From NCBI GenBank assembly GCA_932294295.1, contig OW028573.1, forward strand, positions 51,306,329-51,370,328: a stretch of DNA of 64,000 bases, in the 5' to 3' direction. A program made the position numbers and the translations under genes. This document shows, one piece after another, positions 49,201-61,049 of the stretch. Within the stretch, counting starts at the first letter, position 1, and each line of letters opens with the position of its first letter. The notes under the pieces were generated by a model. The model saw only the letters and a list, made by a program, of their open reading frames with translations. It ran no database searches and was not told where the DNA came from. This DNA comes from Alitta virens (lineage: Eukaryota; Annelida; Polychaeta; Phyllodocida; Nereididae).

Positions 49201-51790
49201 AGAGTACTGACAGCCAACAGTCTTCAAATGCGACGAAGTGGCCTTCATGCCATAAGCTCTGAACACCACCATAGCTTTCTAACCGTTGCACTCGCAGAAA
49301 GCAACAAAGAAAGCCGTATAAATGTAAGTCCATGTCCATGACAAAGTAGGGCATCCGGACTTAAGTTGTGGAACAAAGATTGTTTAAAGTCCATGGGTTT
49401 AAGTTTGACTAAGTCCACCATGTTGCTTTGTGTACAGAGAAGCAACAACTTGTCAAGAGAATAATTCCAAACTTCTTGGTCTTCTTCCTGTGGTACTTCT
49501 TCTCTTCTATTCCTCTAACAAATCTTAAGAAATACGTGACTAAAGTAGGTCTCTGATGATATAAATTGTGGCTCATGCTCACATAAAAAATTTCTAAGTT
49601 TCAATATATGCCCTCTGATTTAATTGTTGCATGTTTCACAAATAACTGTTCGTTTTACATTTGTAATTAGTATCCTTTGTATCAGTCCATAATAAAGCAG
49701 ATTTTTCCCACAATTTGGACAACCAAATGCTGTTTCTCATAAAGATGCCAGCCTCATCTTTAATTTTCTAAATTTCGATCAGCATTTGACGTAGAGATAG
49801 AAATGTTCACTTACTGTAATGACTGAATGTGATGAAGATGAAACCTTTAGGACTATTTAAAATCCCTAAATAAGTCAACCCTCTCGGATATAAATAAAAA
49901 TTATTGCGAAAGGTGTAGGGATTTTAGGGCATGGTGTGTTCTCCATGTTTAAGTATTTATGAATATAATATCTTTACAGAACAAAGAAAATTTCACTTTA
50001 AATGAAAATATTATAATTACCACAATTTCAGCTGCACTGGAATAATATTTATTTAAGAGAATATAAATGTGGTCGATATTGTCTTTTATAGAATTCATTA
50101 GAAAAGTAAAAATAAGGTTCTCTGAATTCAGAGACCTGCGCTACCTTCGGAAAATTTCACATTTGAACCCTTAGTGTTAAGGTGAAGGCCTTCTCTTTCT
50201 CTCGGTCTTGGAGGATACCTCAGCAAGACCTGGCAGAAATATAAATTTGGCATACATATGAAATGAGTTGTACCATAGTCAACTAGGTTTTGGTGTTAAG
50301 CAACCACAGAAAACTAATATTCTGCTTAATGTGTACACATTTACAAAACACAGGTAGATATATATATATATATATATAAATTTGAGCGTAATTGTTCTAA
50401 TAATTGATACATAAATATAGCGGTGAGTGAAATTACCGCATTGTAGGCACCTGAAAAAGGAAGAAACCCCCTTTAGAAACTTCACATGCTGAAGCGTTCG
50501 TAAAATCATGGTGACCAAGTTTGCCATTTGTATTTTCCATACAAAATGGTTATTTTTATTTCAAAACCACATTTTACAATGCATTTCAATGTATACATTT
50601 CTGCTGGGCAAGAATTTGCTAATTCGTCAAACACATAGACCAGTGAAACAAATTATCCAAACAGGTCACGGATACTGTTTGAAAAGACTAATAATATAGT
50701 AATATTTCTGACAGATTTTTCTTGTCTTACAAACATATCATCTGTAATTAGAATTTGAAATAATTTTTTTGGTAGCCGTAATTGCAGTTAACAAATCCTT
50801 GCTCACAACTGACAGATCCTAAACCTTCAAAACTTTGATCATGCAAATATTTAGCAATTTAATTTGATCTTTTCTTTTCTGCTTAATAGGTTAGAAAGAT
50901 TACAGCCAATGATAAATTAAAATGAAGTTCAGAAGGTTAAGATTGATCAATTACAAAATTACATGCATCTGTGCCATAAACAGACCTGCGAAAGATTTTG
51001 TGTAAAAATTTCTTGAACCTTGGTTTATCACATAAACCTGACGAAAACAAACTATCAAATGAACTTTTCATATTTTCATGGCTGATTCAGTTCATAAATA
51101 CCAGATTTACAGAAAAGGATAACATTAGCAATCAAAACTGCCATTCGCAGGTCAGCAAATGGTAACAAGAAGTCGTCGACAAGAAAAGGAAACAAGATCA
51201 TTCACTTTCACTAAACACTGTAACAAATACTATCATTCATGAAACATGAGAATCAAGCACCTTGTACATTAATTCAAGCAACACATTTTTATTACATTCT
51301 TAAATACAAGCAAACATCTGAAGATAAAACAAACCAATTAAAATGTGATATGGTAATGAACGAGGATGGCAATGATAGAGATCCTAATGAAAGATTTTAG
51401 CCAGTGTACTAAAAGAAATTAAAGAATGTGATATGCACCAACTTAAAGATTCATCTCAAACAAAATGTAAAAAGTCAAGAGGTTAATACGCTTCTTGGCA
51501 GTTTAAGCAATGCATATCATTTTCAAACATTTCTAATAGTGAAATATGGGAAGCTGAAAATTGAAAATATTTTAGTATTGCAAATGCAGCAATTGTGCAC
51601 GTAGTAACCGTTTCATAAAGTGAAACATTTTATATAGTAGATATCAAATGCTTCTCACATGGTTCCGACAGACCTGGACCCAAAAGATTTAAGGACTTTA
51701 TGCCGATATTCCAGGACCTAAAAGCATGTGCAGCCACACATTTTGCCATGTTTCTTACTTACATAATGGACTGTTCACTATTCCTCCCTC

Positions 51791-51827
<37 letters not shown>

Positions 51828-54800
51828 TTACATTTAATACTTATATATATGAATTTGGCAATTAGCTATGAAGTCATTCTAATGAAAACAACTCTATTGT
51901 ATTCTGAAATTCCCAAATAAATTTAGTTTATTTCTTTAAATATAAACGAAATGTTCACTATTAACCACCCCCTATAATAAATGTATACCTCTAAATAGGC
52001 TCTAATGCAAATGTGTAATTGTTACTATTGGCTGAAATAATTGTAGGTCAATATGGTAATTATTTCTGACCATATCAAATATGATTCTAGTAAAATCATC
52101 ATTACAAGGCAGCAAATTCAGCTGAGTGGCAAGGACTACTCCCGTACCAGCGGCCATTGCAAACAAAGTTAAGGACTTTTCCCGACCTGAGAGACTTTCT
52201 TAGCAATTTCCCATACTTTTCCCGGTTTCTTGGACCTGTGGGAACCATGTTCTAAGTAAAACATATGGTTGCAGCTGCCGACTTTGACTTATTGTCAAAG
52301 TGCAATATTATCTTTTTTATTTTATGCACAATTGCTGCATTATTCTGAAAAGAGAAAATGAGTATTACTTGCCTGTAATGAAAACAAACTTCATATTAAT
52401 TATTAGCTGGAAGAGATGTTAATATTATTGAATGCAAATCATTATCTCAACAATCCTGTCAACACACCATTATAAAATCTCTTAATTTACCAAACGGCAG
52501 AATAATGCAACGTGAAAATGGTTGTCTGCAATTTTCATCTAATACAACAGATTAATTATATAATTTACCCTTACTTAATTTTTTGTCTACATAAAATTGG
52601 AGGCACAAATTTGTCAATCTGTGCTCGAGTGGTGCAATTAAGTATCAAAAATATTGCATTCATAAACATGTTATATTTAAAAACATGTAAATTGCAGGTT
52701 CTTAACAGAGTTCCCAATATCAAAAATGATTAAGGATAATTCAATGTAGTCTTTTATAATCAAATACTAAATGTATATCCACATAATAATACTAAAGTTC
52801 CATTTATTACAGGACCAAGGGGAACTTTGTTAGCCAGCACACAATCAACAAATTGAAACGATAACGCATGATAAATTACAAAATGACACAGGAGTTGAGG
52901 TAGTGAAATTGAATTGCATGGTTTTGTCAGGTAGGACAATGGATGCATAGTAGCAATAATAGCATGGGGCCGTTAGTTCTAAGCTCAAACAAACTTAATC
53001 AGTGCACTACAGGGAATGGATTTCAAACATAATTTTCTTAACACACAAAGTAAACTTTTGGGATATCATCAGGATGAAGCTCAGAAATATGCTTGAAAAT
53101 TTGTTAGTGAAAAATTTATCTTTTTTTCTGAAAACTGAACACAAACTATCATATTTATTAATGGGCATCTTTGCTAGAAAGGAAAACATTATGATAATTA
53201 TTAATGACTACCGTGGCGATAAATACATTAACAAGGAAAATAAAATAAAGGGAATAGTATTTTTGAGATCTGAAGATTTAACACTAATGGTTGGATTCCT
53301 GTTAGAAAAAGTAGTTTAATCTCAAACAAGCTACATTTCATGAGCTATAAATCCTGTGTGAAGAAAAACTGGAAAAAATGGCATTTAAAAGTGAACTTTC
53401 CTCAGCCCTGGTAACAAAGAGCCAAGGAAAACATTGGCATTCATCTGTGAACATGTATGCAACAGACAAAGTAGCGTCACCCACAAGCTGAGCAAAATTC
53501 ATCAACAGATCATCATTATGGTGACAAAGACGTGGCACAGAACTGGCAGGAGAGGTGTTGGTTTACCTGATTTCCGCAGACAAAGCAGCTCTCTCATTAC
53601 GAAGCTGCTCAGCTTGACTTTTTAGATCCTTATATTCTCCCCGCAAATGGCGGATATAGTCAGCAGCTGCAAGGTAAGAATAACAGGTGCAAAATCACAC
53701 CCTAACCCCCCCAATTAAGTTGGGAGGGGAGCTACGCTACTTCACAATTATGTAACTTTACTTTAGTTTGAATACTTATACCACTGCTACTGACAATACT
53801 TCTATAATTTGTTTTAAAGTCAATATTAGTCCCTTATGAACTGGAAGTTACCCTTGATCTATTAATGTAAGGCCATTAGACTAGCGTCTTACACTGAAAT
53901 CCCAATGTCAAAATTTTGTAAAATCGATTGCTTACTTTTACTTAGCATGCTAGCTTTGCTGTCCTTGTTCCCACTGGACACCATTTCAGTTATAGCAGGC
54001 ACCATGGTCTTCAATTCATCGAATCCGTTCTGAAGGTATACAAACGTGTCAATGCAATGACAACATACAATGTTGTACAATGTCATAAATCACAAGCTTT
54101 AGACATTTAAAACAGACAAAAAATTGACAGGAATGCTCACTTGAATTTTGTTTCGTCTGCGGTATTCAGCTTTGATGTGGGATTCTCGTTTGTGTCTTGG
54201 GATCTTCTGTTTCGCAGTTGATAGCCCCTTGAAGGATCCAGGAGAGGTCCCTGGGCTGGCAGGATTTGAGAGATTCTGTGGACTGCTTTGTCCGGAATGG
54301 TCGGGAGTGGGTGCTGGGGTTGCTGGTACTTTGGCATCATCTAAATCGAAGTCCCTTGGAGACACGATGAACAGCTGATCTATGCCAGTCTGCAAGTGAC
54401 CAGGGGGAGTGACCAGGCCATTTGCCCAGCTTGGAGGAGTGGGTGGCTGCAATGAAAGTAAAGGAAACGCATCAGCCTAACAAAGCAGAAACTTGTCAAG
54501 TAGTACTAAGTGAAGAACAGTCATATTCTACTGTAGAAAATAAACTAGTACCATCATCAATGATTTTCAGCCTGGTAGCATTTATGAACTATTACACTGC
54601 CAGGATACTCAAGACTGTTCCCAAGTCCAAATACAACAAATTGCAAACAAACTTTTCCCTGAAGTGGGTCTTGGACCTTGTTGAAGTCACTGCTTTAATC
54701 AATGTACAAGATTGTACAAAAGACTTGCTACTGCTACTGCATGTAGAAAATCACCTGTAGACTCCTTGTGTACAATCTTGTACATTGATTTATACTTGCA

Positions 54801-57625
54801 TTGCTTCACACAGCTCAGACCTTTTTATAGCATTATGATAACATCTTCCATATTTGATCCTGAGCTATAAATCCTGTGTGACAGCAATCTTTGTTGAGCA
54901 CATAGACCAACCAAGAAGTCCTAAGACATTCAGCATTGTGCAAATTTTCAGTATAACAAAATGCTAATTAATAACATCAATATGGAAATGAAAGGTCCAT
55001 GAAAATTTATTGTGATCCACATCTTTGGCGAAGATTTTCAATTTTTCTTGGGAGGGGCAAGGTGGGGGTGGGGGGGGGGGGGGGCATCAGTAAGGTGGAT
55101 CCTATGAGCTCCTATGCAATATGCCTGTCTGCATTTTCGCCTACAGACGCAAAATGCTGGGGAGGCAGACGTAGCCAAAGTCACGTGATAGGAGCCTGCT
55201 ATGTGAAGGCGCGCAACGTGAAGCCTTTGTATTCACGTAACACAAGATCGATGAGAGCGTAGCCATTGAACTTAACAATATTGGAACACAACAAATCGAA
55301 CAATTTCCGATATCATTTAGGCCTAAGACAAAATAAAAAAGGTGGGGAGGCTAATCGTAAAAAAATAAAAATAAATCACGATCAGGTCACAGGTGCGTTG
55401 AATTTCATGAACCGTTCATCAGAACGTAAAAGTGCATCAAGATACGGAAAATGTATCAGTACTGAACTTAAATGTAACCAAAATTAAAAACAAAATTGTG
55501 TATATGGGCCAATTTATTTTCACAAGTTGCAATTTTGTTACATACCATTGTCTACGTGGTTAGTTAGTACTTGGTGAACCCAGCTGATAAACATTAAAGA
55601 CACTGGCAGACACATAGCCTACATTCTTATACAGTGAGCACAAAAAGGACTGTCGAGGTAGATCTGTTATTTTTCTCTTTTTATTTTTATTTTTAGGAAA
55701 GAATGCATTATGGAGGGCTTGCTATGATATGCATCATCTTCCCAGATTAACGGTTATAACTGCAATATTCAACTTGAATATTGTAATATCATTAGTAAAT
55801 TTGTCTGCCAAGTAGCTCATATATATATATCAAATTAAATATCAATTTATTCGCCACAAACAGGGCTAATTAACGACTGAAGGCTCATAATAAGAGCACT
55901 CAATCCTTCGCATGTAAACAAAGGATGCAAGACAGATCGGTTATAGTTTATCTAATTTATCTAGCGTGACTCCATTAATCAACAGGCTGAATCAACAGAC
56001 TGAACTCAGTTGGGGCTTTTTTCTTTCTATTTTTTTTTTTTTTTAAGAAGTGGGAAATCCATCATATCACGTGAGGACCTAAAATTGGTTACACTAAAAT
56101 TAGAACATGTTGTAAGTTGCAATATAAAGTATATTTAGCCCTTAGCATATATATGATAAAGCATCTTCGCTGAGTTCTAACTGGTCAATGCAGCTGGGTG
56201 AGTAACAGCAATGATAGTATAAAGGGTCTTTGGAAACAGTATCCATCAGCAGGTGACGTACAGGGGCGGATCCAAAACATTCAGGATTAAAGCGCAACTT
56301 CGATGACTGCATGGCGCTGTATAATTTATAGTTTTGTACCTGTCTATTCCTACTTTATAATTTATAGTTTTGTACCTATTCCATGTTTCATGTGAATGAA
56401 TAAATGATTTATATATATATAGGCTAGGCCTTTGGCCATCACCAACTTAAACCCAAGGCCAAAAGGTCCTTCGTGAATGTCAATGTAATTTCTAAATATA
56501 AATATTACGTAATAGGCCTAATTACACGTTTACAAGCCTCTCTAGAGGTAGGTAACGTGTTCATTATTTCATGGCAATAAAGAATGTATGCACTAGTAAG
56601 TGTAATGTAGTCTTTATTGTCATGAAATAATGGACACATTACCTATATATTGTAAAAGCTAGGAATATGTAGATATTCCAGGGTAAAAGATCCCATTATT
56701 GAGTAAATGGATCCAAGGTTGCAACTTGGTTCTTGGCAAACGCACATAGGTCTTTTGTGACCTCGGTCCATGTAGTAGGCTCTAGACTACGGGCCTAGGC
56801 CTACAAACTTGTACTACTAAAGTAGTCTAGATTCGATCTATGAACCTTTGTCCTTATTAGGCACCCCAAACCCTGCTCTCCCCTTTCATGGCACGGTCCC
56901 TGTCTACAAGTCGACCTCTTGTGCCATCTGTAGTGATGTCACCAAACAGATTGGGTCAAATAGTGAACATCGTAACCTGCGTCCCCCTAACCAAATGAGA
57001 CAGCCTTTTTACCAGCACGTGTCACATGGGCCTTGATCATGTGAACACCACGAGGAGTGTCCATGCGACTCTCTCATTGGCCAACCGAAGGACCTGCCCC
57101 TCATGCTAGCTCTTTCATTGGCTACAGCTTGCTATAGAAAAACGTGAATTACCTGAATCTGGTTCTTACCAGTTGGGAACTCGAAGGCTCCACAACGAAT
57201 CAACCACATTCTGTAGCCATGTATACCCAACTTGTATGGACCAGACCCATGTTTCGCTGCAAAGAATGCCCTTCGCATCAAAATATCAACAGTTCCGGTA
57301 TTCAGGCAATAGCCAGCCTTTGTAAGGACTCGTACTGACAACAATCGGAGCCAATACACAAAATGCGGATTGTTCAGAGCCTCAGACAGAATGCATGTTG
57401 TCAGTGTCTGGGTCGAAAGCAAAACATTCACGATTCAACTTAGCTGTTTAGGAGATAATAAAAAAAGCCACATACCTCGCTGGCACTCTGTTCTGCGCTC
57501 TGGTCGGTAAATGATCTTGGCTCATAGTTCTCCACATCTTCCAGCTGAAATAGCAGTGATGTAATTTCGTCTAGATTGATTTCGTTAATTCTCATGGGCG
57601 GCATTGTAGTGTTTTCTGTCGACAT
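46246..57625 (-). CDS. Mondo/Mlx-family bHLH-Zip transcription factor (compact form)
   Basis: Predicted coding exons, 5' to 3': 57625-57476, 57407-57153, 54446-54141, 54029-53936, 53666-53567, 48228-48102, 47839-47710, 46427-46246 (TAA). Phases 0,0,0,1,2,0,1 all agree, giving about 447 residues. An in-frame upstream ATG at 57661 would add 12. A Pro/Thr/Ser-rich segment (TPAPTPDHSG) precedes the basic region HIKAEYRRRNKIQ. The helix-loop-helix follows (GFDELKTMVPAI, SKTADYIRHLR), then a zipper (LKSQAEQLRNERAALSAEIR). The C-terminal dimerisation/cytoplasmic-retention domain reads QLPAEGL, YEDYVKARVYQDWTFWI, PLFETYK, QWLDKNCSLVALRP and STKTSIMTSPEKLPEEA, as in MondoA/ChREBP. The family pairs with Mlx on carbohydrate-response E-boxes in glucose sensing. 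No Mondo conserved regions are seen N-terminally. Exon 57407-57153 encodes unrecognised sequence and is less certain. Confidence 0.82.
47840..48101 (-). other. U12-type (minor spliceosome) intron in the bHLH-Zip gene
   Basis: The 5' site GTATCCTTTCA (48101-48091) matches the U12 consensus. The branch-like TCTTTAAC (47856-47849) lies 9 nt before the CGTAG acceptor. The junction joins DWTFWI to FSMVADPLFE in phase 0, exactly as the MondoA/ChREBP domain requires. Confidence 0.8.
48229..53566 (-). other. Large intron of the bHLH-Zip gene
   Basis: A 5.3-kb phase-2 intron with TA microsatellites at about 50345-50379 and 51793-51825. No nested gene was recognised; the open frames on both strands are short and unsupported. 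Confidence 0.55.
54697..54790. repeat. Perfect 22-bp inverted repeat (hairpin element)
   Basis: Left arm 54697-54718 and right arm 54769-54790 are exact complements (AATCAATGTACAAGATTGTACA), 50 bp apart, within the second intron of the bHLH-Zip gene. Confidence 0.85.
54791..57152 (-). other. Second intron of the bHLH-Zip gene, repeat fragments
   Basis: It contains a poly-G tract near 55065-55083, a duplicated 31-bp AT-rich word near 56320-56385, and a solo hAT-like end (CAGGGGCGGATCC) at 56261. No exon is supported. Confidence 0.45.
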
Positions 57626-57926
57626 CACTGGTCTGGCCAGTGCGCAGCCTTCCCTGAGCATGTGAGGAGCCGCGCCGCCCACAGTGCACCGCGCTAGCCT
57701 AGTACTCCTTGCCTGCCTAGCTGACCCACTAAATTAGCAGATAGCCTGAGATAGGAGGTACAGGGCAATGCTTGGCACATATATTCCCTCGATCATTGTT
57801 CAATGTAACGAATTGTTGCCAAGGGATAAGCTTAGCTATTACTGGCACATATATACGCACGTACACCTTTGGTGCATGCTAGCAAGTCACCCCCGGCCCC
57901 CTTTAGATATAGGCCTATATGTGGAC

Positions 57927-58009
57927 CAGTGGCGCATATAAACGTTATTTTAGTTGTAGGGGGATTATTCCCTACACAACCCCCCCCCCCCCCAGGATTT
58001 CCGCCCCTG
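57927..58009. mobile_element. Small hAT-like MITE fragment
   Basis: CAGTGGCG at the left and the complement CGCCCCTG at the right enclose a poly-C block and an ATTATTCCC core. No clear target duplication. Confidence 0.3.
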
Positions 58010-58499
58010 GACTCTGGATTGGCAGGATGTTATTTATTACTTGGAAATGGTTCAGAGAAAATGATTGAAACTAGTTGTAAACATTTAAAAATATCCTCAC
58101 TAAGCGCAATTTAAACCAATGTTCAAAATATTGTTAAGTAAAGGTAAGGGCTGAAGACGGATAAGTCATAGGATATTGTAAGTTATCACATGTTAATTTC
58201 CTGTATTCTCAAAAAGAACATGTGATAACTTATAATATCTAAGGCCTATGCATAGGCCTACTATAGCATGGTAGGCAAAACACAGATTTTTTTTTTTGTA
58301 AAGTGAAGCACCAATATTACTATATTTAAATTACAGCTAGCATTCTTCATACAAAATTTTTCTTTAAATATGACATTGATTTTTTGAAGTACTTTTTCCT
58401 GATATTGGCTAATCATACAAATACAACTGATCCAATTCTTACAAATTGTAACTGATTAAAGTTGGATTTTTAAGTCACAGTGTTAAATGACTCGAATCT

Positions 58500-58676
58500 G
58501 GCTCCCCTCTGGCTCCCTCGCAGCTCCCTCGCAGCTCCCTGAAAATGTGAAGTTGGCTCCCTGGTCCCAGCTTCCTCGAAGCTCCTCACAGTTCCCTGGG
58601 CCGGGGGGCCAGTCAAAACTGCATGGTTAACTGCAGTTACCTGATACTAGTGCAGTTACTTGATCCCTGACAATGT
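58500..58676. repeat. CTCCCTGG/GTAACTGCAGTTACC repeat copy
   Basis: Same order of words as at 30426-30756: iterated CAGCTCCCT, GAAAATGTGAAGTTGGCTCC, then TAACTGCAGTTACC and GATCCCTGACAAT. Confidence 0.65.
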
Positions 58677-58965
58677 AGAAGGAAACAATGCTTTCTTATG
58701 ATGAGCTTAAAAAATGGTCTATTGAGATAAGTTCAACGCTATTCTTTGCTAGAGTAACTGCAGACACCGGCACAGCTTTGCCTCACATGTAATAAGTCAA
58801 TAAAATTTAACGATTGGCAAGATGCTCTGTTGCAGAAAACTGACTAACTTCATCAGGTGCAGCATATAATGTAAGGCTAGTTTAATTTAACTCAACAAGT
58901 TTGTATTATGTGACATAGAAATACATTGCCGGGTATCTCAAGCAATGACAAGTTGATCTGCAGGG

Positions 58966-59216
58966 TGCTCCGTTCAGGGAGCCAATTTCCCCAGGTGCAG
59001 CATTTGCAAAGTTGGGTCCCTGGTTCCAGCTCCCTGGTAGCTCTTTCACAGCTCCCTGAGAGCTCCCAGGGCCATATGGGACAAGTAAGACTCAGGAAAA
59101 GCTGCATGGGTAATTGTGTTCCTGATCCTAGGACAGTTACCTGATCTCTGGCAAAACATGATGAATTGGGATTAGGTAACTGCGCACAGCTACCTGATCC
59201 CAATATATCATGTTTT
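58966..59216. repeat. CTCCCTGG/GTAACTGCAGTTACC repeat copy
   Basis: CAGCTCCCTG units, AGCTGCATGGGTAA and repeated CTGATCCC words, with an added inverted GGGATTAGGTAACTG segment like that at 33131-33353. Confidence 0.6.
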
Positions 59217-61049
59217 TCCTCAATTTTTGAGGTGAAAAATGCATGGTCTTAGAGATTTGCCCTCCTTTGGAAAGCTATATCTCAGCAATGGCTGACTGTG
59301 GTTCATAAAACAGTAGTATCTAGGTCTATATTTACAGGAAATGTCAACACCAGTCAGCTAAGACACCTAGAGGCTGTGTTACAGGTAGGTAAAAATTGAA
59401 AAATATTAATTTCAGAACTTTTTCTCTACCCATGAAACAATACATGCTAAAATCTTCATACTATAAAATGTAATACATCATGATCACATTTTATTGTGTA
59501 TGCAAAACAAAGTCCATCAGATGAAGAGTCCTGGAGTTACAGCTATGCTAATATCGTTCGTCTCTGGAAAATACCCTCTATTCAATGCATGATTTGACTG
59601 TGTAGACAGATACTCAGGATCTTGAAATGTTTTTCGTAGACAAATCACATATAGGGTAGTTTATGGGGTAAAAATTTCTGTCTAGCTAAAATGGCTTTAT
59701 GGCACACAAAAAATCCTGAAAAAATGTCTAAATTGAATATATTTCATTATTTAGCAGTTTAGCCACCTGCTACGCAGCCTTCGATACTGACTTCGATGGC
59801 GACGGATGAGAGAATTATTAGTTAACCACTTTTATAAACATAACTTGTGCACATACAAACCTGACTACATGACATTTTGCAGTAGTACACGTGGTATGAT
59901 ATAATGAATCAATAATGAACAATCGGCGAATCGCGCTATTACATACAGTAGTGTCAGAGTTCTACGGAAAGCAATTCGTTTTGTTTGATTAGGCATGCTG
60001 GGATATGTCTGGCAGCCATTTTGAAACAAGGAGCTGTGGGTAAAATGGGGAATCTTTTTTTAAAAACTTTGTTTTTGTTTGCAATGTATTAATTGAAAAG
60101 AAAACAATTGCAATGCTAACACTATGCACTATACAATTGACTTTTTGAGTCTGCTTAACCACGCCCCCAGCAGTCACGTGATGATGACCCCACCAGCAGT
60201 GGGAAATTGCTGGATCTAAGGATTTTCTTTCAGCTTTTGGAGTTATAAATTGCAACTGCTTACAGTATGTCAATTTTGCACACAAAAGATGAAGTTTAAT
60301 TTTTCATTAAAATCCATTACTCGCTATTACTATATTTTGGTTTATTGGGTTAGCTTGCTGTTGCTACATTTTTCTATTTTAGCAAAACAAACTATTTAAG
60401 TTTGCACCTGCTCATAGGCGTAGGGGACCCAAACATTCTGGGGGGGGGGGGGGGGCAAAGCCTACCTTGCCCTGAAAACCACCCAGATGCCCTGAAAATG
60501 TACATCCACAGTTGCTGCCACCCCCCCCCCCCCTCACTTTAAAAATTGGTTAAAAAAACTCGTACTTCATGTGAGATTTATTATTGAATCAATTATTTAT
60601 TTCCTGATCACGTAACTCTTAAATCACCAGGCATCACATTCAAACATTAGTCATGGGAAATGTGTACATCGACACAATGTCTACTCTAAGACAGTTAAGT
60701 ACAATTTACCTCTTTATAGTACTAATAAAGCTATATGAACTTGATTACAGCACTGTATAATATCTCCTTTCCTCATCAATATCTACTAAAGTAAATTTTT
60801 GCACTACTGTAACATGATCTGGTAAATACCTGTCAATGCAGTGACCTTGATTGACTCAATGTAACTCATAAAAATGTAAATTCATAAACTATCCAATTAA
60901 TGTAAATATGAAAGAGTAACACCTCCAACTGTAAAGATAATTATAATTATGAACTAGATTTGTCTCACCCTTTAGGCTCAGAGTCACTTTGATTGCTGAG
61001 TATATTATAAGCAAGAGACAAGAGTGTCCATGGACTGATCATTTATAAC

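Larger units (their letters stand above)
57626..61049. other. Intergenic region with repeat fragments
   Basis: Upstream of the bHLH-Zip gene, GC-richer just before its start. It holds a small hAT-like element (57927-58009), two CTCCCTGG-family copies (58500-58676, 58966-59216), and paired poly-G/poly-C blocks at about 60440-60534. No gene is supported. Confidence 0.45.
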
